Shown here: positions 33,701 to 40,937 of the stretch, piece after piece
Position numbering within the stretch: position 1 is the stretch's first letter
How the letters are laid out: each line of letters starts with the position of its first letter
Origin: Pelagicoccus mobilis
Lineage (GTDB): Bacteria; Verrucomicrobiota; Verrucomicrobiia; Opitutales; Opitutaceae
Assembly (NCBI RefSeq): GCF_016595505.1
Contig: NZ_JAENIL010000034.1
Location: forward strand, 27,368-91,367
Direction of reading: 5' to 3'
Length of the DNA: 64,000 nt
Notes under the pieces: generated by a model
What the model saw: the letters and a program-made list of their open reading frames with translations, nothing else
Database searches by the model: none
Told to the model about the DNA's origin: nothing
Position numbers and translations under genes: made by a program

Positions 33701-34553
33701 CGACATGATCGCCAATGCGGATCAGGACTTCTTCGATGCGTATGAAATACCGATCGACGTTGGTCTCGTTCAGCAGTACTTCAACGCGAACGATGCGGAA
33801 GGTTTGGCTGCGGCTCTTTCCAGTGTGTTCCCACCAAACTCCTATGCAACTGGCCTTACTTCTCAGAGCGATAGCAAGATCAATGGCCTGACTCCAACAG
33901 GTGCGATCAATACGCTCTCTGAAGGCTACGAGCTCGAAGTCAACTTCCAGCCGAGCGAGAGCTGGACGATGCAGCTCAATGCTTCCAAGACAGATGCGTC
34001 CAATACTGGCCTCGGTCAGCAGATGGTAGACTTCATTGCGAGTCAGTACGCACGCTATCAAGGTCCGCAGGGTGACCTCCGCATTTGGTGGTCAGGTGAG
34101 CGTTCCATCACGCAGTTCTACGAGGAGAATATCCTCTCTGCTTTGGCCTTCCTCGAAGAGTCAATTGGTCAGCAGCTTCCTGAAATCCGTCCTTACCGAG
34201 CGTCGTTCATCACGAACTACCGTTTCAGAGATGGAGGCTTCAAGGGCGTGAATGTTGGTGGATCTCTTCGTTGGGCGGATGAAACCATCCTCGGATACGG
34301 TCTGACTTCGGACAATACGAAGATCGATGTGAACAAGGTCTACTACGGTCCTTCCGAAACCAATGTCGACCTCTGGGCCGGCTACGAGCGAAAGCTCTCT
34401 GACAAGGTAGACTGGAAGGTTCAGTTGAACTTGCGCAACGTAGGTCGCGATCCAGAGCTGATCCCGATATCCGTCAGTGTGAATGGTGAAATTGGCGCCC
34501 AACGTATCCAGGATGGAATGACGTGGACGGTAAGTAACACCTTCGAATTCTAA
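30735..34553 (+). CDS. TonB-dependent outer-membrane receptor (second)
   Basis: The 1272-residue receptor has a signal peptide ending at VSAQ. The TonB-box-like segment is 'EIFELSPFEVSGSDD', followed by a plug domain with 'STLAGSRIRTDIKDIASPIS' and 'VDRVDISRGPNSILFGLGSP'. The barrel ends 'VSNTFEF'. Its N-terminal plug is clearly related to that of the receptor at 19936, while the loops diverge, so the two probably bind related but distinct ligands. It is followed by a strong terminator, a LacI gene and a secreted GH36-like alpha-galactosidase. A galactose-decorated ligand is therefore plausible. No SusD partner is present. Confidence 0.92.
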   Translation: MLNELSGFRRIPAFAVGLAVLPAFVSAQTDNNDDEDEIFELSPFEVSGSDDTGYRATSTLAGSRIRTDIKDIASPISVITEQFLEDTGSHDNTDLLVYTTSTEVGGQQGNFGGMGNRQDISESAALVQPNANTRVRGLEAADNTRNFFLTNIPWDDYNVDRVDISRGPNSILFGLGSPAGIINNQTIAAHMSGADNEVHVGFDKYGSIRFSFDTNKVLIEDQLAVRFAGLNNDKKFRQDSAFREDRRLYGTVTYEPKALSEALGGRSQFKLNYENGDIESNNPRNLPPIDAISLWFEDEAGDGTNNLRGMGGQVYDSSVLGSDHFGRTDRSLTGQIHNEKQIPAFSAVDGGGVNNGGVVAFFAPGSMDPHLYSRVAPRDYPGGINTDGVVINDITGHPFVSPKRSASYNRYAISMNEIDPAQFPLAKQGYYRDKTLSDPTIFDFYNTLIDGDNKREYNKWNALNFSFSQSLFEDRLNVQAVYDRQDYAYGTSGYVMTNPYIAIDTNTNGFNRITEYTKIPNPDLDEAARDENLEFVTDLSTGFIRGFTPTAERPYYNEYAGAAFVYGGNSNNYDNEIGRESLRATVVGEIRGEDFFDSDSKIARFLGKHVFTGLYSDDTVDTTQSDYRNVATSYDWADQRGGPTGLKALHENTRNFYPVFYLSDSLIGRNSASGLNLPGVSGILNPSGATTIDYFDATWPHPLDPNIPGYINPAEEVNTVLGEAEGETQSGMFYNYVGRVNGTDNVLNAATNKDDLYVGYSHLREEVESIGFTWQGYFLDGNIVPTYGWREDTLINLDGQGTDDPTGVNDRMAVLTTTPGFGRVKGDTESWGVVGHIPSEWMENVPFLDGLSAFYYEGQNTKVSARYNYDGVPINNPAADSKDYGFTFSALDDRLTVKLAKYEVAVTNGTLSGGSALGSEQYYINQLEAWGMASALIDWYGYNGLDTTQRWYWNWANRDDPVNIDYNIDPFSDEYRNHPSTIAQQAAIADMIANADQDFFDAYEIPIDVGLVQQYFNANDAEGLAAALSSVFPPNSYATGLTSQSDSKINGLTPTGAINTLSEGYELEVNFQPSESWTMQLNASKTDASNTGLGQQMVDFIASQYARYQGPQGDLRIWWSGERSITQFYEENILSALAFLEESIGQQLPEIRPYRASFITNYRFRDGGFKGVNVGGSLRWADETILGYGLTSDNTKIDVNKVYYGPSETNVDLWAGYERKLSDKVDWKVQLNLRNVGRDPELIPISVSVNGEIGAQRIQDGMTWTVSNTFEF

Positions 34554-34576
34554 TATTTAGCTAGCGGTAGCTAACT

Positions 34577-34623
34577 GTCGCCATGTCGAGGATTTCTGAT
34601 GGTCCTCGCTTGGCGACTTTTTT
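34577..34623 (+). terminator. Rho-independent terminator of the second TonB receptor gene
   Basis: GTCGCCA (34577-34583) pairs with TGGCGAC (34611-34617), with an inner CGAGGA/TCCTCG stem, followed by TTTTTT. It is a strong and complete signal 24 bp after the stop codon. Confidence 0.9.
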
Positions 34624-34752
34624 GTGCCCGGAAGCATGGGGTTGGGAGTCTCTTTCTTTCAATGCTGCCCGTCTGCGAGCGCCTGTCGGTGCGAGCGAGG
34701 GTCACGCTCCAATTCGTGGGGGACGTCGGTTAATCCTTATAGATAGGGATAC

Positions 34753-34813
34753 TGAACGTTGAGTTGCTTTCCGTTGAGTAAACGTTCTTATTGTTGGATA
34801 AGCGTTTAAAACA
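34753..34813. promoter_or_regulatory. Cluster of LacI-type CG-centred dyads before the LacI gene
   Basis: Three CG-centred half-palindromes occur in 61 bp: TGAACGTTGA (34753-34762), GTAAACGTTCTTA, and ATAAGCGTTTAAA. The first is one base from the perfect TCAACGTTGA at 41951 and 50881. LacI proteins bind such CG-centred dyads, so autoregulation by the 34886 gene is likely. Confidence 0.5.
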
Positions 34814-34885
34814 GTCCGAGCTCTGTTCCCAATTTACCCCTTGAGAGCTCGAGAACACCTCAATCTTCAACAGTTCATCATCAAC

Positions 34886-35941
34886 ATGAGTCGAGTTACC
34901 TTACGCCAGATTTCTGAGCGGGTTGGATGTAGTCGCTCCGCCGTCTCTTATGCTCTTCGAAATGACCCTAGCATTTCCACGGATTTAAGGCGCAAGGTGG
35001 CCAAGGTTGCAGCTGAGCTCGGCTGGGTTCCCGACTCGAATTTGGCCAAGCAGATGGCGATCGTTCGTGGTAACTTGGGGCAGGTCGACGTGCCAAATAT
35101 CGCGATCGTGATCAATTGCTCGAGAGAAGGGCTAAAGGAAGGGCACGCTGCTCGTATGCAGTATGAGGGGGCGTTGAACCATGCCAAAAAACACGGCCTC
35201 AATATGTCGGTTTTCAATCTTGGTGACGAGCCTCTGTCGGCGAAACGGCTGAAAGGGATTTTCAAGGCGAGAGGCATTCAGGGGGTTGTTTTCATCGCGA
35301 CGATCAACCCGGCTCTTCCGATCGAATATCTAGAGATTGGTCGAGACTTTGCCTGTTCCGTGTCGGGATTACGTTTCCCAGAGCTTCCATTCCACGTGGC
35401 GATCGGTGATTTTCTTGAAGCGGGGCGTATCTCTTTGCAGATGATGTTGGAATCTGGATACAAGCGACCTGCCATTATCATTCAGCGTGGCGTTGATGAA
35501 CCGCTTGCCTGGGCCTTCGCGGGCGGAGTGACGACGGGTATGATGCAATTGGAACCGGAAAATCGAATCCCTATCTATCATGTGGGAGAGGATGAACTTG
35601 GAATCGGTGAACATCACCTGCCTGGGATCAAAAAGCTGTTTAAGGACAACAAGCCCGACTGTTGCTTGACCTTGGATCCGCGAGGTCTGCGTACCTTGAT
35701 GGACGAACATTTCGACGATGATGAGGAAGTCCCCTTGTTCTCTCTCGACTGGCAGCCGGATCAGATAGTCGATGGTGGTATCGACCAACGCCATACGTCA
35801 ATCGGTGAAGCCGCGGTTGACTTGGTGATGGGGCAGATTCGGCGTGGCGAGTTCGGTATCCCGCAGGTCCACCGTTCTGTCCATATCGAAGGGGAGTGGG
35901 TGGATGTCAGCTGCTCCGCGCAAATAGCCAAAGCGGGCTAG
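34886..35941 (+). CDS. LacI-family transcriptional regulator
   Basis: The 351-residue protein starts at ATG 34886, which opens the helix-turn-helix 'MSRVTLRQISERVGCSRSAV' with hinge 'AAELGWVPDSN'. Upstream in-frame codons from 34841 give a leader without homology. The effector domain shows the usual LacI spacing and ends 'QVHRSVHIEGEWVD'. It lies 61 bp before the GH36-like gene and after the second TonB receptor, so it probably controls one or both in response to a galactose-containing oligosaccharide. Confidence 0.9.
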   Translation: MSRVTLRQISERVGCSRSAVSYALRNDPSISTDLRRKVAKVAAELGWVPDSNLAKQMAIVRGNLGQVDVPNIAIVINCSREGLKEGHAARMQYEGALNHAKKHGLNMSVFNLGDEPLSAKRLKGIFKARGIQGVVFIATINPALPIEYLEIGRDFACSVSGLRFPELPFHVAIGDFLEAGRISLQMMLESGYKRPAIIIQRGVDEPLAWAFAGGVTTGMMQLEPENRIPIYHVGEDELGIGEHHLPGIKKLFKDNKPDCCLTLDPRGLRTLMDEHFDDDEEVPLFSLDWQPDQIVDGGIDQRHTSIGEAAVDLVMGQIRRGEFGIPQVHRSVHIEGEWVDVSCSAQIAKAG

Positions 35942-35970
35942 TTATCAGACTTTAACTAAAAACGGAAATT

Positions 35971-35991
35971 ACCGATTCGGCGTGAATCGGT
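35971..35991 (+). promoter_or_regulatory. Perfect 8-bp inverted repeat just before the GH36-like gene
   Basis: ACCGATTC and GAATCGGT flank GGCGT. The repeat ends 10 bp before ATG 36002 and covers the ribosome-binding region. It could be an operator for the upstream LacI protein or an RNA hairpin limiting translation. Confidence 0.5.
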
Positions 35992-36001
35992 TGAGATAGT
36001 C

Positions 36002-38203
36002 ATGAATCGAATTAAGGCATGTAAATGTGTGCTCGCCAGTTTTTCGCTTTTTGCGTGTGGAGGTTTTTCGGAACTCGTCGCGAAAGGTGACTTGGAAGTA
36101 TCAGGAGGAAAAATACGAATGGAGAATTCGCTGGAGATGAATTTGACCGAACAGAACGAAAAGGCGTCGCAGTTATTAGGAGGCCTTGAAGGGCTTGATC
36201 TTCGCTTTTGCGAAGAGCCGAGACTGGAGGTCGCGTTTTTCGTAGAATCGGGGAGCTCGGAGTCGATAAGGAAGGTCGTTGGAGAGCTGAGCTTGCCAGG
36301 GTTGAATGGAGTTATCGCTCTGCGCCGGCCACACCCGTTTTGGTATCACCCGTACATGGGCGATAGCCTTGATGTGATCCCGGCCGACCCGAATCACAAC
36401 TTCCTCGAGTTCCAGGAAGGGCAGGAGCGTGACACGGGTGAAATCCAGTTTCTCCTCTGGCGGAGAGATGATGAAAGCTACGGAGTGATGATTCCGCTAT
36501 CCAACCAGGATAGACGATCGTTTTTGCGTAGAAACGGAGAGACTCTAGAGCAAATTGTTCGCTTTGATTCCCCGACTTCTGACTCGCGATCGACTCTGCT
36601 TGTTGCCCAAGGAGATGACCCGTATCAACTTGTTCGGTACGCTGCGGAGCTTATTTCTGAGGAGATTCCTAGCTTTCGTTTGCGTAATGAAAAGCGGTTG
36701 CCCGAGTTCGCCGACTTATTTGGCTGGTGTACTTGGGATGCCTTTTACAAAGAGGTTACCGCCGAAAAGGTCGAAAGCGGTTTGAAGGCATTCGCCGAAG
36801 GCGGAGCTGAACTGGGCTTTTTGATGATCGATGATGGCTGGCAGCAGCTCAAGGGATTCCGTTTTCGAGAGTTCGACACCGATAAGGAGAAGTTTCCTGA
36901 TGGATTGTCAGCCACGGTTCGTATGGCGAAGGAGAAATATGGAGTGGGACTCGTTGGCGTTTGGCATGCTCTTCAAGGCTACTGGCATGGAGTTGTATCC
37001 GAAGGCGGTGTTTCCGAGCGTTTCAAAGTTGTAGAAGCTCAGTCGCCATCTCCGTATTTTGAGGAGTGGGGCGAACAGTTCGGTCCGAAAGCAAGAGGCT
37101 TTGTACACCCTGACGATATTCACCGTTGGTATCAGGAATTCTATGACTATCTGGCCGATGAAGGCATTGATATGGTAAAGGTGGATAACCAGGCGATGCT
37201 TGAGTTTTTCACCGAAGGAAAGGTTGGCAATGTGGCTTCGATGAAGGCTTACCAGCAAGCATTGCAAGGAGCTTCTCAGACCCACTTTGAGGGGAACCTG
37301 ATCAACTGCATGTCGAATACAAACGACGTAGCCTTCCATCTCAGCGCCTCCGGAATTTGGAGGAACTCAGACGATTTCTATCCAAAGAAGCCTGCATCTC
37401 GCCAAGCGGATCACATCGTGCACAATGCTTACAATAATCTCTGGTCCAGCGCCTTTGTCTGGGGAGATTGGGATATGTTTCAAACCACTCACAAGCACGC
37501 AGAGTTTCACGCTATGGCACGTGCGATCAGTGGTAGCCCAGTTTACGTGAGCGACAAGGCGGATGCTCATGATTTCGAGATCATTCAAAAACTTGCTCTA
37601 TCCGGTGGGCGTGCCCTCCGCTTTGCGGATCCAGCACAGCCAAGTTCTGCAAGTTTGTTTGTTGATCCGCGTACCAGCGAGACCTTGCTTAAGGTTAGTA
37701 ACTCTAGTTCTGGAATCGGAACGGTCGCGCTCTTCAATTGCCATTCGGATGATGAAAGCGAAGAGGATGTGTTGCACAGTTCAGTGGGCGATTCGGTATC
37801 GATCGCTGATGTGTATCAACTAAGTGGTGACGTTCATGCTTTTTACGCCCACGCGAAAGGGCTGATGGGGCTTGTCCGGAAAAGCGAGTCGCTTTCGATT
37901 TCCTTGGATCCCATGAAGAGTGAGATTGTGACGATGTCTCCCGTTCGCAATGGAGTGGCGGCAATCGGCTTGATCGATAAATACACGCCCGCCGCTGCGA
38001 TTACTGATCTGGATTGGATAACGGAAGGACTGCTTCGGGTTGCTCTCAAGGACGGTGGAGCATTTGCCGCTTATACCGGGAGTAAGCCGAAGAGTGTCAA
38101 GGTATCCGGCGAGTCGCAGACGTTTAATTGGAACGCAGACAGCGGGCTCCTGACCGTGGAAGTGAAAGGTGAGGGAGAGCTGGACCTAGATTTGATGTTC
38201 TAG
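36002..38203 (+). CDS. Exported GH36 Sip1/raffinose-synthase-like alpha-galactosidase
   Basis: The 733-residue protein matches the GH36 subgroup that includes raffinose synthases and bacterial alpha-galactosidases. The barrel opens with 'FGWCTWDAFYKEVTAEKV' and 'GFLMIDDGWQQLKGF'. The nucleophile is D395 in MVKVDNQAM and the acid/base lies at D457-D458 in WRNSDDFYP. The N-terminus (MNRIKACKCVLASFSLFACGG) is hydrophobic with a possible lipobox 'LFAC', so it may be a lipoprotein or be exported by normal cleavage. It should remove alpha-1,6-galactose branches, for example from galactomannan, before the backbone is imported. Plant raffinose synthases have the same motifs, so transferase activity cannot be excluded. 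Confidence 0.85.
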   Translation: MNRIKACKCVLASFSLFACGGFSELVAKGDLEVSGGKIRMENSLEMNLTEQNEKASQLLGGLEGLDLRFCEEPRLEVAFFVESGSSESIRKVVGELSLPGLNGVIALRRPHPFWYHPYMGDSLDVIPADPNHNFLEFQEGQERDTGEIQFLLWRRDDESYGVMIPLSNQDRRSFLRRNGETLEQIVRFDSPTSDSRSTLLVAQGDDPYQLVRYAAELISEEIPSFRLRNEKRLPEFADLFGWCTWDAFYKEVTAEKVESGLKAFAEGGAELGFLMIDDGWQQLKGFRFREFDTDKEKFPDGLSATVRMAKEKYGVGLVGVWHALQGYWHGVVSEGGVSERFKVVEAQSPSPYFEEWGEQFGPKARGFVHPDDIHRWYQEFYDYLADEGIDMVKVDNQAMLEFFTEGKVGNVASMKAYQQALQGASQTHFEGNLINCMSNTNDVAFHLSASGIWRNSDDFYPKKPASRQADHIVHNAYNNLWSSAFVWGDWDMFQTTHKHAEFHAMARAISGSPVYVSDKADAHDFEIIQKLALSGGRALRFADPAQPSSASLFVDPRTSETLLKVSNSSSGIGTVALFNCHSDDESEEDVLHSSVGDSVSIADVYQLSGDVHAFYAHAKGLMGLVRKSESLSISLDPMKSEIVTMSPVRNGVAAIGLIDKYTPAAAITDLDWITEGLLRVALKDGGAFAAYTGSKPKSVKVSGESQTFNWNADSGLLTVEVKGEGELDLDLMF

Positions 38204-38234
38204 CCTTTTTCATATGGTCAGTCGCGCGAGTTAG

Positions 38235-38255
38235 GGCTGACTGGCCCAGTCAGCC
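38235..38255. repeat. 21-bp perfect palindrome
   Basis: GGCTGACTGG and CCAGTCAGCC are exact reverse complements around a single C. It starts 32 bp after the GH36 stop codon. It can form a very stable cruciform or RNA hairpin, but no T-run follows. Confidence 0.7.
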
Positions 38256-38458
38256 GCAATGCACCTTGGCGTCAACTCAAGCGCTCGAAGGCTCTTCATC
38301 TTCTTCTTCATCCGCTTCTGCTTCTCGTTCGGAGAGCGGTGCTACAGGCTTGGAGTCTGTATTTTTAGGGGAAGATGAAGAAGGAGAAGCAGAAGAAGAA
38401 GAAGAAGAAGAACGTTTTGGAGACGTTTTTCAGATAAGTTGACGCCAATGCGCAATGC
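38256..38458. repeat. Large imperfect inverted repeat with TTC/GAA-rich arms
   Basis: The outer arms are 38256-38277 and 38437-38458. They share TTGGCGTCAACT exactly and most of the next ten bases. Inside, a pyrimidine tract at about 38290-38331 (cttcatcttcttcttcatcc) faces a purine tract at about 38370-38412 (gaagatgaagaaggagaagc, then GAA repeats). The two tracts are near reverse complements. The whole could fold into one long hairpin. It is non-coding. Confidence 0.65.
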
Positions 38459-38471
38459 AGGATCGAGTCTC

Positions 38472-38503
38472 CGCAGGCGGCCTGCGGCGAGGCCGCCCTA
38501 CCT
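38472..38503. repeat. REP-like hairpin unit
   Basis: GGCGGCCT (38476-38483) pairs with AGGCCGCC (38490-38497) around GCGGCG, followed by CTACC as in the unit at 5600. It lies between convergent genes, 35 bp past the stop codon of the minus-strand GH9-like gene. Confidence 0.55.
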
Positions 38504-38537
38504 TTCACATTCAATGGGAACGTGCCTATACTTTTCT

Positions 38538-40238
38538 TTACTGATCCTGCTTTACGTAAGCGGGTTCGTTTCGTTTCCCGTCCCGGAAAAAGCGGGTTTC
38601 GTAAACGTGAGCGAGGGCGCCAATCCACGCGGCTCCGTGAGGGATCCAGTCCTCGTCGGTGTATTGGGCTGGGTGATCGTTTTCCTTCGTGGAAGGGATG
38701 TCCTGAGTAAACTGAGGGTTTACTGAAATGCCGTTGCAGACGGAACCCTTGATACGACTCCAGGCTTTTACGTGATTGGTTCCGATACTGTCGATGTGAC
38801 TGTATGGGTGTGCTTCGCCGGGCGGAATATCTGCTTCGAATCTGAATGAACTCTCGAACATATCGCTGGTGAGCCCCACATTCAGGCCAGCAATCCACTG
38901 CAGGTTCGCTACTGAAATATCACGGAATGCTTCGTCACCGGTTTCTCGTTCGAGGTGAGAGGCGAGTAGGGCGTTCCAGGCGTAGGTAGCGTTGATGCCA
39001 TGCCAGGGACCGCAGAAGGTTAAGAGACCTTCGCCGCGAAAATAGCCGACGGGCAAGATTTTGAAAGGGTTGCTTTCGCAGGCGGGTTTGAGGTAGCCCA
39101 CGGCGAAGTCATGGACCGCCTGTATCCACGTTTTAGATTCAGGCAAGTGTCCCCAGCGATTGGCCGCTCGTAGCAATGGCAGTACATAGTTCGGAAAAAC
39201 GCCGCCTGTGTCATGGCCGATGTGGTGATGGATGTTCGCCTTTTCGGTGAAGGGGCTGTCGTCGAAGGTACGAAAGTGTCCCCAGAATCCGCCTTCTTCA
39301 TCCGCTTCGCCTTTTGCAATCTGGCGGGAGACGATCCGGTTGGCGAGGCGTTGACCTTCGCGCATGTACTTCTCTTCTGCTCCAGAGTGCCAGAGTTCCA
39401 AGCAAGCCCAAAGCTGCATCATAAGTTCACGCGTCATCCAGTCGGATGGCGGCTCAAAGCCTTCAGGAGCTCCGTGATTTATATGGGAGAAACCAACGGG
39501 ACCGGTCGGTTTGAACTCCTTTTCAACGAAGCCATATCCTCTTCGCGCTCTGCGAAGGTACTCCTTGCTCTCTTCTGGGTAATAGTCGACTAGCAGTCGA
39601 GAGGCGTAGGAGAGGGCCACGATCGCTTGGGCGATATCGGTCTGCACGATAAACGGGTGAGTGTTTATTTCGTGCACGAATGAACCCTTGGGCAGACCAA
39701 TTGCTTCGGCTCGATCTTGGCAACGTGCCACGTATTCGCAGCCTTGAATGATCTGTTTCGCGAGGCGTTTGTTTTGCTCCGGAGTCATGTTTTCGAAGCC
39801 GATCTCGTAGAGTTCGCAAAGTCCGATGATGGCGATGGCATGGGAACAGAGTTCGCGCAGGGTCGCGCCGCAATCTTTCCAGCCCACTTGGTTGCGAGCC
39901 CGAAGAGATCGTTCTTCGAACTGAGTGAGCCCCATCGTTTCAAGGCATGTGTCCCAGAGCTTACGCTCACGGATCTCGATCAAAGAGCTCTCCCATGTTC
40001 TCCCAGATGAGTCTTCGATTGATATCGTATAATCACCTTCGCCGAAGGTTGTGAAGTCGAGAACCCACCAGTGGTGTCTCCAGATCTCGCCCCAGTAGGA
40101 GGCCTCGAAGTCCTGACCGTTGATAGCGAAAAGAGGGCAGGGGGGGAGATCCTTCCGATCTGGGGCTCGGAAGAAGGCCTGCTTGGGACCGCCGAGATCG
40201 TAACCAATTTGTGAGTACAGTAAACCTTTGGCGTTCAT
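38538..40238 (-). CDS. Cytosolic GH9-like protein with altered catalytic Asp motif
   Basis: The 566-residue protein has the GH9 plan of an N-terminal Ig-like domain ('LLYSQIGYDLGGPKQAFFRA') and an (alpha/alpha)6 barrel, but no signal peptide. The position of the usual DAGD motif reads G-W-K-D122-C-G-A125: the first Asp is kept and the second is Ala. The C-terminal 'STKEND' Glu and 'WIPHGAAWIGALAHV' resemble the GH9 acid region. It may be an intracellular exo-acting glucosidase or hydrolase of another sugar, or an enzyme with altered chemistry. It is the last gene of the minus-strand run, 9 bp after deoC, and so is co-transcribed with it. The family assignment is moderate, because other six-hairpin families share the fold. 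Confidence 0.62.
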   Translation of the reverse strand: MNAKGLLYSQIGYDLGGPKQAFFRAPDRKDLPPCPLFAINGQDFEASYWGEIWRHHWWVLDFTTFGEGDYTISIEDSSGRTWESSLIEIRERKLWDTCLETMGLTQFEERSLRARNQVGWKDCGATLRELCSHAIAIIGLCELYEIGFENMTPEQNKRLAKQIIQGCEYVARCQDRAEAIGLPKGSFVHEINTHPFIVQTDIAQAIVALSYASRLLVDYYPEESKEYLRRARRGYGFVEKEFKPTGPVGFSHINHGAPEGFEPPSDWMTRELMMQLWACLELWHSGAEEKYMREGQRLANRIVSRQIAKGEADEEGGFWGHFRTFDDSPFTEKANIHHHIGHDTGGVFPNYVLPLLRAANRWGHLPESKTWIQAVHDFAVGYLKPACESNPFKILPVGYFRGEGLLTFCGPWHGINATYAWNALLASHLERETGDEAFRDISVANLQWIAGLNVGLTSDMFESSFRFEADIPPGEAHPYSHIDSIGTNHVKAWSRIKGSVCNGISVNPQFTQDIPSTKENDHPAQYTDEDWIPHGAAWIGALAHVYETRFFRDGKRNEPAYVKQDQ

Positions 40239-40247
40239 GGAAAGTTG

Positions 40248-40937
40248 TCAGTAAGTTCCTGGGGTAGTCGCGGCGATGGTTCCGTCACAGATTGCTGGGG
40301 TCGAGGAGTAGCCTACTCCCAGCCGGTGAACTCCCATATCGACGAATAGCTGAGCTCGTTCAGCGTCGCGGATTCCACCAGAGGGTTTGACTTTGATTTT
40401 GCCGTTAGCAGCCGCGAGCATCGCTTTGACTCCGTCTTCAGTGGCTCCTTCTCCGTTGAAGCCCGTGGAAGTCTTTACGAAGTCTGCTCCCGCTTCTACG
40501 CAGATCTCGGTTGCACGAGTGATTTGCTCGAGGCTCAGAGTCGAGGTTTCGAAAATGACTTTGAGCGGAATGCCCGCCGGTTTGAGCGTTTCCGCAACGG
40601 CGGCGATATCTGCTTTGACGTACTCCCAATCGCCAGAGCGGATACGTCCGTAGTTTGCGACCATGTCGACTTCGTGAACGCTTTTGGCAATGAAGTCTTT
40701 CGCTTCTGCGACTTTGCTTTCTGTGGTGCAGATTCCGTGGGGAAAGGAGAGCACGGTGCAGACTTCGGTTTCGCTTCCAGAGCAAAGTTCTTTTGCGAGC
40801 TCTATATCGGAAGGGCGGACGCAGACTGTGCGGACGGCGTACTTCACGCCGAGCTCGATGGCTTCGGCGGCTTCGTTATTGCTCATTTCCGGTTTCAGGA
40901 CCGCGTGGTCGAGATATCGGTTGATCGAGTGTTTCAT
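40248..40937 (-). CDS. deoC: Deoxyribose-phosphate aldolase
   Basis: The 229-residue class I aldolase should split 2-deoxyribose-5-phosphate into glyceraldehyde-3-phosphate and acetaldehyde in the cytosol. The Schiff-base lysine is K155 in ADFVKTSTGF. The assisting residues D91 (EVDMVANYG) and K184 (KVKPSGGIR) are also in place. The length is normal. Its ATG overlaps the stop of the ribokinase gene by four bases (ATGA), so translation is coupled. Together they form a short route for ribose or deoxyribose, as from nucleosides. Finding it between two GH9-type genes is unusual. Confidence 0.93.
   Translation of the reverse strand: MKHSINRYLDHAVLKPEMSNNEAAEAIELGVKYAVRTVCVRPSDIELAKELCSGSETEVCTVLSFPHGICTTESKVAEAKDFIAKSVHEVDMVANYGRIRSGDWEYVKADIAAVAETLKPAGIPLKVIFETSTLSLEQITRATEICVEAGADFVKTSTGFNGEGATEDGVKAMLAAANGKIKVKPSGGIRDAERAQLFVDMGVHRLGVGYSSTPAICDGTIAATTPGTY

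Larger units (their letters stand above)
34554..34885. other. 332-bp gap between the second TonB receptor and LacI
   Basis: The gap contains the terminator at 34577-34623 and the LacI-type dyads at 34753-34813. The segment 34630-34740 shows nothing I can assign. Confidence 0.5.
38204..38537. other. 334-bp convergent gap filled with inverted repeats
   Basis: The space between the converging GH36 and GH9-like genes consists mostly of secondary-structure elements: the palindrome at 38235-38255, the large inverted repeat at 38256-38458 and the REP-like hairpin at 38472-38503. No gene or canonical T-tailed terminator is visible. Confidence 0.7.

Noticed and set aside
19936..34553. Bacteroidota-type SusC/SusD polysaccharide utilisation locus
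   Set aside because: No SusD-like lipoprotein follows either receptor, and the receptors lack the SusC-type N-terminal carboxypeptidase-like extension.
38290..38412. CRISPR array or tandem repeat protein
   Set aside because: The TTC and GAA runs are irregular trinucleotide tracts in inverted orientation, with no repeat-spacer pattern.
38365..38898. 177-residue minus-strand ORF ending in a run of Phe
   Set aside because: It is a translation of the GAA-rich repeat arm and of an alternative frame of the GH9-like gene.
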